The notes beneath the pieces were generated by a model. That model made no database searches. It saw nothing but the letters and a program-made list of their open reading frames with translations, and was not told the DNA's origin. A stretch of 64,000 nt of DNA, from positions 1,054,001 through 1,118,000 of the forward strand of contig NZ_CP008887.1 in the NCBI RefSeq assembly GCF_000769655.1, given 5' to 3'. Below are positions 35,367 to 45,100 of this stretch, one piece after another. Position 1 is the first letter of the stretch, and the number at the start of each line of letters is the position of its first letter. The position numbers and the translations under genes are program-made. Source of the stretch: Thermococcus eurythermalis. Its GTDB lineage: Archaea > Methanobacteriota_B > Thermococci > Thermococcales > Thermococcaceae.

Positions 35367-37721
35367 TCACTCGCGGAGGGCCTTCCTGGCGGCCTCGAGC
35401 TGGATCCTGGCCTCCTCCCTGGCGACGGTCTTCCTGACGAGCTCGACAGCATCGGGGTTGGCGCTGACGCTGTCGATGCCCATCCTGACGAGGAGCCTGA
35501 CCATCTTCGGGTCGCTACCGGCCTGGCCGCAGATGCTGGTCTCAACGCCGTACTTCTTGCAGGTCTTGATGACGTTCTCGATGAGCTTGAGCACTGCCGG
35601 GTGCTTCTCGTCGTAGAGCTTGAAGACCCTCTCGTTGTCCCTGTCGATGGCGAGGGTGTACTGGGTGAGGTCGTTGGTGCCGAAGCTGACGAAGTCAATG
35701 CCCTCCTTGATGAGGTCCTCGATGATGAGGGCTGAAGCGGGAGTCTCGATCATGACACCCCACTCGACGTCCTTGTGCGGAATGAGACCGACCTCCATGG
35801 CGATCTCCTTGGCCTTCCTGATCTGCTCCGGGTGGCTGACGAGTGGGAGCATGACACCGATGTTGTCGTAGCCCTCGTCAACGAGCCTCTTGATGGCCTT
35901 GAACTCGGCCCTGAGGAGCTCCGGCTGGTCGAGACCGCGCCTGATTCCGCGCCAGCCGAGCATCGGGTTCCTCTCTTCCGGCTCGTCCTCGCCGCCCGGA
36001 AGCTCGCGGAACTCGTTGGTCGGGGCGTCGAGGGTCCTGTACCAGACGCGCCTCGGGTAGAAGGCCTCGACGACCTTCCTGATGCCCTCGACGAGCCTCT
36101 CGACGAGCTCCTCCTCCTTGCCCTCCTTGATGAACTTGACCGGGTGGGCGCCGATGCCGAGGATCATGTGCTCGGCCCTGAGGAGACCGACACCGTCGGC
36201 GCCGGTGGCGGCGGCGCGCTCAGCGACCTCCGGCATTGAGACGTTGACCTTGACCTCGGTGGCGGTGACGAGCGGAGCGCCGGCAACGACGACCTTGCCG
36301 CCCTCGGCCTTCTCTTCCTCCTCCTTCTTGACGAGGCTCTTGACTATGCCCTCGTAGACGACACCCCTTGTACCGTCGACGGTGACGAGCATGCCGTCCT
36401 TGAGGACCTTGGTGGCCTCCTTGGTACCGACGACGGCCGGGATACCGAGCTCCCTGCTGACGATGGCGGCGTGGCAGGTTCTTCCACCCTCGTCGGTGAC
36501 GATGGCGGAAGCCCTCTTCATGGCCGGAACCATGTCCGGGTTGGTCATGGTGGTAACGAGGACGTCGCCCTCCTTGACCTTGTCGATCTCGCTGGCGTCG
36601 AAGATGACGACGACCCTACCAGCGCCGACACCCGGTGAGGCACCGAGACCCTTGAGGAGGACCTTCATCTCCTCGGTCATCTCGGTCTCCTCGGCCTTGG
36701 TCTCTTCCTTGAGGGTGGTGATCGGCCTGCTCTGGACGATGTAGAGCTTGCCGTCGTCCTTGTCGTAGGCCCACTCGATGTCCTGCGGCCAGCCGTAGTG
36801 CTCCTCAATCTTGGCGCCCATCTTGGCGACCTCAACGATCTGCTCCTCGGTGAGAACCTGCTTCTCAACCCACTCCGGGCCGAGGAAGTCGGCGACCTTG
36901 ACGTAGACGGTGCCCTTGCCGGTCTCCGGGTTGCGGACGACCATAACCTCCTTCTTGGCGATGAACTTCTCCTTTATCTTCCAGGTGCCCTTCTCGACGA
37001 TGTACTCGTCGGGGGTGACGCTTCCGCTGACGACGGCCTCACCGAGGCCCCATGCGGCGTTGATCATTATCTCGTTCCTGTCGTTGGTGACCGGGTTGGC
37101 GGTGAACATAACACCGCTCTTCTCGCTGTTGACCATCTTCTGGACGACGGCTGAGAGGTAGACCTTGCTGTGGTCGAAGCCCTGCTTGGCCCTGTAGAAG
37201 GTGGCCCTCGCGGTCCAGAGGCTGGCCCAGCACTTCTTGACCTTGTCTATGACATCATCAACGCCGTAGACGTCGAGGTAGGTCTCCTGCTGGCCGGCGA
37301 AGGAAGCCTCCGGAAGGTCCTCAGCGGTGGCAGAAGAGCGGACGGCGACGTAAACGGCGTCCTTGTTGAACCTGGCGCTGAGCTCCTTGTAAGCCCTCTC
37401 AATCTCCTCGGCGATCTCGGGGAGCATCGGGAGCTCGATTATCTTCTGCCTTATCTTGGCGGTGTTCTCTTGGAGCTGCTTGCTGTCGTCAACGTTGGTG
37501 TTGCTTATGACCTCCATAATCCACTCCTGAAGGGTCTTACCGTCCTCAAGCTTGACGTTTTCAACAAAGTACTTGTAGGCCTCAGCGGTGACACAGAACC
37601 CAGGCGGAACCGGTATTCCGGCCTTGGTAAGCTCACCAAGGTTGGCTCCCTTACCACCGACAAGGGGGACGTCCTCCTTGCCGAGCTCCTCGAACCACCT
37701 TATAAACCTGTATTCGCTCAT
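35367..37721 (-). CDS. ppsA: Phosphoenolpyruvate synthase
   Basis: Converts pyruvate, ATP and water to PEP, AMP and phosphate, and in Thermococcales also can run in the catabolic direction. The 784-residue protein has an ATP-grasp pyruvate-binding N-terminal domain (GGKGANLGEL), the central phosphohistidine motif DEGGRTCHAAIVSRELGIP (His about 427), and a TIM-barrel PEP domain ending in the active-site cysteine of YGVETSICGQAGSDP. ATG 37721 follows GGAGGGAAA. A TATA-like TTTTAAAAAT lies near 37771-37782. Codon use is strongly biased to G/C-ending codons, as in very highly expressed genes. Confidence 0.96.
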   Translation of the reverse strand: MSEYRFIRWFEELGKEDVPLVGGKGANLGELTKAGIPVPPGFCVTAEAYKYFVENVKLEDGKTLQEWIMEVISNTNVDDSKQLQENTAKIRQKIIELPMLPEIAEEIERAYKELSARFNKDAVYVAVRSSATAEDLPEASFAGQQETYLDVYGVDDVIDKVKKCWASLWTARATFYRAKQGFDHSKVYLSAVVQKMVNSEKSGVMFTANPVTNDRNEIMINAAWGLGEAVVSGSVTPDEYIVEKGTWKIKEKFIAKKEVMVVRNPETGKGTVYVKVADFLGPEWVEKQVLTEEQIVEVAKMGAKIEEHYGWPQDIEWAYDKDDGKLYIVQSRPITTLKEETKAEETEMTEEMKVLLKGLGASPGVGAGRVVVIFDASEIDKVKEGDVLVTTMTNPDMVPAMKRASAIVTDEGGRTCHAAIVSRELGIPAVVGTKEATKVLKDGMLVTVDGTRGVVYEGIVKSLVKKEEEEKAEGGKVVVAGAPLVTATEVKVNVSMPEVAERAAATGADGVGLLRAEHMILGIGAHPVKFIKEGKEEELVERLVEGIRKVVEAFYPRRVWYRTLDAPTNEFRELPGGEDEPEERNPMLGWRGIRRGLDQPELLRAEFKAIKRLVDEGYDNIGVMLPLVSHPEQIRKAKEIAMEVGLIPHKDVEWGVMIETPASALIIEDLIKEGIDFVSFGTNDLTQYTLAIDRDNERVFKLYDEKHPAVLKLIENVIKTCKKYGVETSICGQAGSDPKMVRLLVRMGIDSVSANPDAVELVRKTVAREEARIQLEAARKALRE

Positions 37722-37855
37722 GGCATTTTCCCTCCGTTTTGATTACTGCGGGTGATATGTCTACTGGCTATTTTTAAAATTAACTATCCAGGGCTGTTCG
37801 CCAGTGTATAAGGTTGAAAAAGAAAAAGGATGTGCTCATTTGCCAATAGGCGTCT

Positions 37856-39286
37856 CTAATACCCACTTTTGAGGCGTTGTCGTCTTACAAAAGTTTTAAA
37901 CCTTTTGTTATGGAACTCCCTGACTAGTTCATACTTCCCGCTTTCGAGGACGTTAAGGTAGGATTCTGGCTCTCTGAGTATAATCACATCATAGTAGCCC
38001 CTGCTTATCTTCTCCACCACGTCCTTGCGGTTGAGAATCATATCTACCTCAGCGCCCGGGTAGTAAAATCCTGCCATAGTATAGAGGCGTGGGGATACCA
38101 GGAGCTTTTCACCGGGATAATTCTCGCTCGCGTACCTGAGCACGTGGGACTCATACTTTCCTGTGCCGTTCCACCGTTCCTTAAGGTCAAATGCGCTCTG
38201 GCCAACGGGCAACAGAAGGAGCAGGGAAAGGAAAACCGTAATGGCCTTTTTCCGCGGGACTGACGGCCTGCCAACAAGTTCAAGCGCTTTTTTAATGCAG
38301 TCCTCAATCAAGGAGATTCCCTCAACGGCGAGGATTGCTATGGCGGGGGAGAGGAACGTTATGAACCTCGCCTCCTTGTGGGTCACCATCATTATCATTA
38401 CAAACCCTATCAGGGGCCAGCTGATTAAAAGCCAGCTCTTTTCGTCCTGCCTCTGTTTTATGAGCCCCAACACCGCGAGGGCTGGGAGGACATGGCCTAT
38501 GTCTTTTAGGAGCAACTCAACGAAGGTTGACACTGAGACCGGCCTGTCAGCGGTAACGGTTCTGTTTGCAATCTCAAATGGCCGTAATGCGCCACCGTAG
38601 TACAAGTGCCCCATGTAGAGCCAGGGGGAGAGTGTTATCAGCAGCAGGGCGAAACCTATAATGTATTCCCTCCTTTTGAGCCAGTCCCAATACTCGGTAA
38701 TCCACAGATATGCGATAAAGACTGCTATCAACGAGAGCCCAGTGTAGCGGGTTAGTATTGCCAAACCCGCCGATATGAACGCCAGGTAAATTCTCGACGA
38801 GCTCTTTCTGGTTCTCCCTGTGTAAAATAGATAAACGGCGAGAGTGTAAAAGAACGTAAACTCGCTGTGGACGAGCTCCCTGGCGCCCATGGTGAAGGCA
38901 AACGGGTTGAACACGAAGAATGCAGATGCTAGAACGCTCTTGAAGGTATCCTTAAGGAGTTCCCTTGCAAACAGGTACACCAAAACGGCAGTTAGGGCAA
39001 AGAACACCACAGACACGAGCCTTGCGACGGTTAGCTGGCTGAGCGGTTCGTGGATGAAGTGATAGAACAGCGAGAGGGTGTACGGATACAGAGGGGGCCT
39101 GTACATCACGTAGATTCCCTGGTAAGTAAAGTTCGTAGGGTCTGTAGCCAAGTTCCTTGCTATGTTGATGTAGAGCGCCCCGTCATATGTTAGGGCGTCC
39201 CACGGCGGGAAAGTGGCAAGCTGCACGCCGAGGGCTACCAGGAATATGATTCCCGGAAGGACTTTAGTTATAACTTTCCTGTTCAT
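37856..39286 (-). CDS. GT-C family (GT39/ArnT-like) glycosyltransferase
   Basis: A 476-residue membrane protein with about ten to twelve helices and a C-terminal outside domain of about 80 residues. The first outside loop contains the acidic pair typical of lipid-linked-sugar transferases (FPPWDALTYDGALYINIARN, Asp at about 29 and 34) and YRPPLYPYTL. Such enzymes use polyprenyl-phosphate sugars outside the cell membrane. Its start overlaps the stop of the polymerase-like gene by 23 bases, making it the last gene of a four-gene operon. The acceptor could be a polysaccharide, lipid or S-layer protein. Confidence 0.75.
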   Translation of the reverse strand: MNRKVITKVLPGIIFLVALGVQLATFPPWDALTYDGALYINIARNLATDPTNFTYQGIYVMYRPPLYPYTLSLFYHFIHEPLSQLTVARLVSVVFFALTAVLVYLFARELLKDTFKSVLASAFFVFNPFAFTMGARELVHSEFTFFYTLAVYLFYTGRTRKSSSRIYLAFISAGLAILTRYTGLSLIAVFIAYLWITEYWDWLKRREYIIGFALLLITLSPWLYMGHLYYGGALRPFEIANRTVTADRPVSVSTFVELLLKDIGHVLPALAVLGLIKQRQDEKSWLLISWPLIGFVMIMMVTHKEARFITFLSPAIAILAVEGISLIEDCIKKALELVGRPSVPRKKAITVFLSLLLLLPVGQSAFDLKERWNGTGKYESHVLRYASENYPGEKLLVSPRLYTMAGFYYPGAEVDMILNRKDVVEKISRGYYDVIILREPESYLNVLESGKYELVREFHNKRFKTFVRRQRLKSGY

Positions 39287-40331
39287 TTCTTTTCACCCCT
39301 GCCAGGTATGCCATCAGGGAGATTGCAACGAGAAACTGTCCCTCAATTCCAATGTCGAGGGCAAGGATTGCAACGGTGAAGGCGAACGTCCCTGTGAATG
39401 GATTTTTTGAGGCCCTTCCCAGCGCCAGGCCGAGGACTACGGCCTCAGCGAGCCCAAAGATTCCAAAGTCATAGGCCGGCTGTCCAAAGAGGGTATAGGT
39501 GTATCCGATATCCTTCCCAAAGAGCTTTCCAACGTAACCGGTAGGGCCAGGATTAAAGAGGAGCTCTGCCTTTCCAAAGGGCATCCCGAGCTGGAAAAGC
39601 CTCTCGTAGACTGTGTAAGATGATGCCGGTCTGTGGAGAAGGCTTCCGAGGAACCCCAGCTTCCAGACGGGGTATTCCTTCAGTGTCACATAGTGCCTGG
39701 CCAGGAACACAGCCAGGAGGAGGGCAACCGCAACTAAAACCGTTTTCTTGTGCCTTTTGGCCTCTTCCAGTGTAAGCTTGTCTTCGTATGCGAGCCTGAG
39801 GAGGTAAGCAGCTGCCACGCCCAGGCCAACAGTCCTCGATGCGCCGATGATTCCTATGATTTCTCCCACCACAAGCAGGCGAAAGTCCGGGTAAACGGCT
39901 ACCGCCCCCATAATGATGTCCCCCGCAACGAGGAACGGAACGCTTGCGATTGTATATCGTAGCTCTGGCTTCAGCAGGGGAATTCCCCATTTGAGGCATG
40001 CAAGAAGGGTTATAGCGACCGCCAGCGCCGTAGCAGGCAGGACTGCTCTTCCCAAGAGGTTCCGCCTCAGAGCAAAGAAAACGACTCCAAAGCTGATCAG
40101 CCCTCCAAGGACGTATTCTGGGCCGAGTGGGATAAGCAGAAGAAAGGCGGGGAGAAAGACCTCTCCCCTCAAGTTCCCTCCTAGCTTTTCCCCAACAAAG
40201 ATGAGGATGAGAAAAACAACTGCGTAAATCGCTGGGCCTATCTCTATCGGCCCAAAGTAGAGGGCCTTCCCCAGCCAGGCCATGGCAAGGTAGGCCCCCG
40301 CCGCTAAAGTGAAAAGTTCACGGGGCTTCAC
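39264..40331 (-). CDS. Polytopic membrane protein, oligosaccharide-polymerase-like
   Basis: A 355-residue protein with ten or more helices and a large loop near residues 215-275 (YPVWKLGFLGSLLHRPASS and FNPGPTGYVGKLFG). The C-terminal helices contain PAYDFGIFGLAEAVVLG, a pattern shared with the upstream gene (DFGVFAVAEGFLLG), and with Wzy-type polymerases of repeat-unit polysaccharides. That shared motif and the neighbouring GT-C enzyme support a polymerase or ligase role; direct family recognition is weak. Overlaps its neighbours at both ends (14 and 23 bases). Confidence 0.55.
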   Translation of the reverse strand: MKPRELFTLAAGAYLAMAWLGKALYFGPIEIGPAIYAVVFLILIFVGEKLGGNLRGEVFLPAFLLLIPLGPEYVLGGLISFGVVFFALRRNLLGRAVLPATALAVAITLLACLKWGIPLLKPELRYTIASVPFLVAGDIIMGAVAVYPDFRLLVVGEIIGIIGASRTVGLGVAAAYLLRLAYEDKLTLEEAKRHKKTVLVAVALLLAVFLARHYVTLKEYPVWKLGFLGSLLHRPASSYTVYERLFQLGMPFGKAELLFNPGPTGYVGKLFGKDIGYTYTLFGQPAYDFGIFGLAEAVVLGLALGRASKNPFTGTFAFTVAILALDIGIEGQFLVAISLMAYLAGVKRNEQESYN

Positions 40332-41310
40332 GTTCTCCCATCTCCTTTCGTCCTTTATGGATCAGGTACGCCCCCGCAAGGAACAGGAGGTAGACGGGGA
40401 GGTCGAGGATTCCCGTCTCGACTCCAACTACTCCATATGCGAGCGTTGAGTAGTATATCGCCTTTGTAACCGGGTGGGTGGCCCTTGAGAGTGCCCCATA
40501 GTAGAGCCCCAGAAGGAACCCTTCCGCAACTGCAAAGACCCCAAAGTCCAGGTACATTCCGCCTAGGAGCGTTGCCGTTATCGTGGCGCCTGTATGGACG
40601 TAGAGGAACTTCGCTATGAGGCCCCTCGGGGAGTATCCACCCTGCAGGTATGATGTGACTCCCGCCCACTGCAGTCCCCCTAGGTATGTTCCGTACCAGT
40701 CCCCGCGCCAGACTATGACATCAAGCGCGGATACCGTGCTCTGAAACCTTACCCAAAGGCTCGCCAGAGTGTTTCCCCTGAGGAATGTAATGAGAAGGAA
40801 CAGGGCAACACCACCCGCGAGGAGTCCGGCGAGCTTTTTGAGTTCGAGCTTTCCTGCCCTCTTTGCGTTCTCATAGTAAGCCGAGCCAAGAGCTATTGCT
40901 GAAACAAGAACCGGCGTCCTGTATGCGTAGAGGGAGACGGCAACCGGGTAAATGAGGGCGTATCTCCTGCCCCTGAGGAAGAGGTAAACGCTGGACGGAA
41001 CGCCGAGGAAGTAAGTCAGCGCCGTCAGCCTTGGATTGAGGCTCGTTCTTATCGCAGGGTGCAGGAGGGGGACGTTTCCCAGGCGTATAACTTGGTATAT
41101 GATTATTCCAATGGCCGCCCAGAATGCATATGTTATGTATCTCTCATTGATTTCAATGTTGCGGTCTTTCCATTTGATTCTCTCACCTCTCTGTATTCCC
41201 TTGAGTATTGCCAGTGAAAAGAGCAGGCCCACCGCTATCGTCTTGGGCCGGGCGAGACCTGCCGTGAGGTATGCCATAAAAAGAACCGGCACCAGAGCCG
41301 GGAGCTTCAT
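40318..41310 (-). CDS. Polytopic membrane protein, oligosaccharide-polymerase-like paralogue
   Basis: A 330-residue protein with about ten helices. It resembles the downstream gene in topology and in the FGVFAVAEGFLLGLYYGA pattern near the C-terminus, following an outside loop with GTYLGGLQWAGVTSYLQGGY. The loop just before it carries arginines (RGNTLASLWVRFQSTV) that in Wzy-like polymerases contact the negatively charged lipid-linked substrate. Second gene of the operon, four-base overlap with the preceding gene. Two such genes in a row suggest a heteromeric or two-step polymerase. Confidence 0.55.
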   Translation of the reverse strand: MKLPALVPVLFMAYLTAGLARPKTIAVGLLFSLAILKGIQRGERIKWKDRNIEINERYITYAFWAAIGIIIYQVIRLGNVPLLHPAIRTSLNPRLTALTYFLGVPSSVYLFLRGRRYALIYPVAVSLYAYRTPVLVSAIALGSAYYENAKRAGKLELKKLAGLLAGGVALFLLITFLRGNTLASLWVRFQSTVSALDVIVWRGDWYGTYLGGLQWAGVTSYLQGGYSPRGLIAKFLYVHTGATITATLLGGMYLDFGVFAVAEGFLLGLYYGALSRATHPVTKAIYYSTLAYGVVGVETGILDLPVYLLFLAGAYLIHKGRKEMGEREAP

Positions 41311-41981
41311 GGGCTTCTCACCTCAAGGAGCTTCAGGGGAAGGTTTCTCTCCTCCGAGTTAACGTTGAGGGTACCGTATGTGTAGACGGTGTAGTTGCCG
41401 AGATGTTCAATCAGGTACTGAACCGGGACCATATTGGCGGTTATTATTGCTCCATTGCTTCCGAGGTGATCTATTGTTATTGAGCCGTATGTCATGTAGT
41501 CCGCCTGGTATTTCAGTCTGCCTATCTCAGTCGGCGTTATGTTTCCGTCTATGTAAATTTTTCCGGAGTAGCGGACGGAGTAATACTGTTCGGGTATTAG
41601 CTTTGAGAACACTTCAGAGCCCCTGCCCGTGAGCGGGTTGACTTCATAGAGGTACACTTTTCCGCGGTAGATTACCCGTATCATTTTTGCCCGTATGTCC
41701 TCCTTTGTTGCCTGTGGCCCCCCCACTGTGTAGGTCGTTCCGTTGATGACTACGAAGATTGTGGAGCCCCTCACACTGAGAAGAGTGCCATCAACTGTCC
41801 TTCCGTCTGTTGTTTTGGCTGTTATGGTGACGTTAAACCCCTTAACAAGGAGGCCGTAGGCGTGGTTCGCGGCCTCGTATATCTCGCCCCCCTGGTAGTG
41901 CCGGACGTATGAGTTAATTGCTATGCCCGTTAGGGCAAGTCCGATTAAAATTACTACAATGAGGTTTGTTTTTATCCTCAT
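41307..41981 (-). CDS. Signal-anchored extracytoplasmic protein of unknown function
   Basis: First gene of the polysaccharide operon; 224 residues. An N-terminal anchor (LIVVILIGLALTGIAINSYV) is followed by a beta-rich domain of repeated short strands with glycosylation-type sites (FNVTITA, INGTTY, GNITPTE, GNYTVYT). I do not recognise a family. Its overlap with the polymerase-like gene suggests it helps assembly or export of the polymer, for example as a chain-length or adaptor protein. A TATA-like AAAAGATTTTTAAC lies upstream near 42038-42052. Confidence 0.5.
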   Translation of the reverse strand: MRIKTNLIVVILIGLALTGIAINSYVRHYQGGEIYEAANHAYGLLVKGFNVTITAKTTDGRTVDGTLLSVRGSTIFVVINGTTYTVGGPQATKEDIRAKMIRVIYRGKVYLYEVNPLTGRGSEVFSKLIPEQYYSVRYSGKIYIDGNITPTEIGRLKYQADYMTYGSITIDHLGSNGAIITANMVPVQYLIEHLGNYTVYTYGTLNVNSEERNLPLKLLEVRSP

Positions 41982-42135
41982 TCGGGCTCACCTGCGTTCA
42001 TCGTGGCTCTATTGGTTCGCATTTTGATTTGCAGTGAAGTTAAAAATCTTTTTAGCAGTTAAAACGGTATTTAACACATGTGCTTTCGTATCCAGTATTG
42101 TCCTTTAGATGTTTTTTCTGAGCATCTGGGTCGAA

Positions 42136-42188
42136 ATATTTATATCCGGGCACCCAGTAGAGGATTATGATGTACCCCAAAGGAGGTG
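42136..42188 (+). promoter_or_regulatory. Promoter and ribosome site of the subtilase gene
   Basis: TATA box ATATTTATAT at 42136-42145 and a full AGGAGGTG ribosome site at 42181-42188, five bases before ATG 42194. The 212-bp gap also holds the opposite-facing promoter of the polysaccharide operon (AT run near 42038-42052). Confidence 0.7.
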
Positions 42189-42193
42189 TTTGA

Positions 42194-45100
42194 ATGAATA
42201 AAAAGGCGTTGAGCCTTTTAATCGTGGTAGTGATGCTGCTTGCAGTAGTGCCAGTAGCGTATCCGGGAGCCTCGGCCATGGGATTCCCCCAAACTCTGAA
42301 CGACAAAATCAAATCGCTCTCAGAGAAGATGCCGGTAAGCAGAAAAACATCTACAGTTATCCCCAAGTCTGTTATTTCAGAGATAGTGTATGCAAAGGCC
42401 ATTGGGGCAAAATACGTGCCGTTGGTCGTGCAGTTAAAACCAGGGTACTCACCTGAAGTACTCAAGAACTTTGGATTTACCATCAGGAAGGACTTTAAAC
42501 ACTTTGGCTTGGTAGCGGTCTCAATTTCTCCAGATGACATTGGATCCTTATATCAGGCGAGCAGGTACCTTGAGCATGTTTGGGTAAGCAGGACTTACAA
42601 ACTTGTCCCGCCTGCACCACACCCCAACTGGTTTGCTGGCAATGTCACATTAAATCTAACTGAAGTCAAAGAACTTGCTGACATTAGTACCGAAACTACA
42701 GGGGCAAAAGACATGTGGGCATTGGGATATGATGGAAGGAATGTCACCATAGCTGTGATAGACACCGGTGTTGACCCAGGACACCCGGATTTACTGTGGA
42801 CAACTGATGGGAAGCCAAAGATAGTTGATTACGTTGATCTGAGTTACTGGGACGACCTTTTAGAGGATTATCCGTTTCTTCCGAATAAAAACGTCTCAGG
42901 ATGGTTCGATACTTCCATGGTAGTCAAAGCTCAGGACGGCGTAGTGACGTATGCTGGTAGAACCTTTGAGCTTCCGAGCAATGCTGTTTCAAAGAGTGGA
43001 AACTATCACATCGGGCACGTGGAAGAGTGGGGTGTTGAGCTGGACGGTGATTGGTTTAACAATCCTAAAAAGGACCCTTACGATGGTTCTCACCATGACT
43101 CATGGGCAGGGGCGATTCTCGTCGTTGACAACCAGACTCCAGGTGTATACGACCTCGTCTACGTTGACACTGACGACGATGGAAGCTTTGCGGATGAAAA
43201 GCCCCTGAGAGTATACAGAACTGCTCCCGGCCCTGGCAACGTTGGTGCGTGGATTTGGAATGAAACCATCGGACAGAAGAAGAACTTTGTTGTATCTGAG
43301 CTTGACTCTCATGGCAACTGGGTAGTCTTAGGTTACGACATGGGTGACCACGGAACCCACGTTGCGGGAACTATAGCGGCAAACGGCTTCATCAAGGGAG
43401 TTGCCCCTGGCGCCCAGCTGATGGTGATAAAAGTTGGAACTGACTTCAAGGGGTACATCCCAACTGAGGCAATCATCGACGCGTTCCTTTATGCAGCGTT
43501 TGGCCCAGACGACGAACCCAACACTGGAGACGAAGCTGATGCTGTCAGCATGAGCATTGGGTGGACACCAATATTCCAGGGATGGGCTCCTCTCGAGGAC
43601 GATGCAAACGTTCTCGACTACGTGGCAGAGCTCACGGGGATTCCCTTCTCAATATCAGCCGGTAATGAGGGACCTGAGATAAACTCCATTGGAAGTCCTG
43701 CAGATGCGTTTAATGCGATAGCCGTTGGCGCGTACATCGAGAAAGAGCGCATGGACTGGCTTGACCAGCACATGTTCAACACGCCGGAGTACGGAGAAGA
43801 GTTCTTCAGCGTTGCCTGCGCTGGGTGCAACGTCACGGGAGATCCAGTATCCGGCTTTGGAATGACCACCGATGCTGTTGTTGGCTTTAGCTCAAGAGGC
43901 CCCACTGACACTGGGCTTCTAAAACCGGAGATAGTGGCACCGGGAGATGCTATAATGTCAACCATGCCCCTCACCATGCTTGGAAGCTATAACCCCCAGG
44001 GATACCACAACGCTGAGCCCACTATTGCCTACCAGTATATGCAGGGAACCAGTATGGCTGCTCCACACGTTGGCGGTGCCCTGGCAATATTGATAGGGGC
44101 CTACAAAGAGAAGTATGGAGTCAAGCCGACTGTGGACATGATTAAACTCTCCCTTGAGCTCGGTGCGGACGATTTAGAACTGCCATTCTCGGATCAGGGA
44201 TTCGGTGCCCTCAACATAACTGGCGCTTGGAACATTCTCGATTCCTTCAACGGGGAGGTTGTCAACGAACCGCTTGTTTACTCGGGATACTACGCCAGGA
44301 ACATTTACTACAAGGATTTAATCTTCGGCGATCCAGCTTTTATTGACTTCGCGACTGAGTGGGAAAACGAAACATTCAACGACACTGGTCTGGCCCTTGC
44401 TCCAGACTACGACTTCCCATTTGGAGCGTTCTGGATAAAGAACAACGGGGACAGGAACATCACCCTTAAGTTAGTAGACGCTGTTCCGCGTGCCGGCGAC
44501 GGGCAGACTATCCTAAACGACCTGAGATTTTTCAATATGTTAAAGTTCTTTGTATACCAAGAAGTTGAAACGCTAAATCCGTCTAACCTTACAGTGCCTG
44601 CCGGTGGTTTCCTCTGGCTGGGCTTTACCACGCCATATGCCTTTAAAGATACTCTCCCGCCGGGACTCAACGAACTCATACTCTACTGGGACGACCCTGA
44701 TACACCTCTCCCAGTCGACGTCATAACCCCGATAAGCATTGTAGTTCCGGAGGACATAGGTACCGGAAACATCGTCAAAAACGTCCACATCAATAAAATG
44801 GACGTCCCACCAACCAGGATATTCTTTGATGTCCCCGAAGACGTTGATTTAGTCGGTGTCACAATAAATCAGACGGCTGGCGGAGACTTATGGACTGGAA
44901 TATACTACCCAGTAGCCAGTAGCTTAATTTACGACAGTTTAACAACTACGGGACCAGGTTATCCATGTAACTGCACCTACACCCCAAGCAACCCCACAAA
45001 TTGCTCTGACTATGGAGGCCCGTTTGAAGCAACCAGTATTAGCAGAGAGAGTGTAAATAGCCCGGCACTTATGTATGGAACATGGGAAATCTTCCCGAGC

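Noticed and set aside
37735-37760. Degenerate glycolytic motif in the ppsA leader (TATCACCCGCAGTAATC)
   Set aside because: The second half has two mismatches and the position downstream of TATA would mean repression, opposite to the expected behaviour of a gluconeogenic gene.
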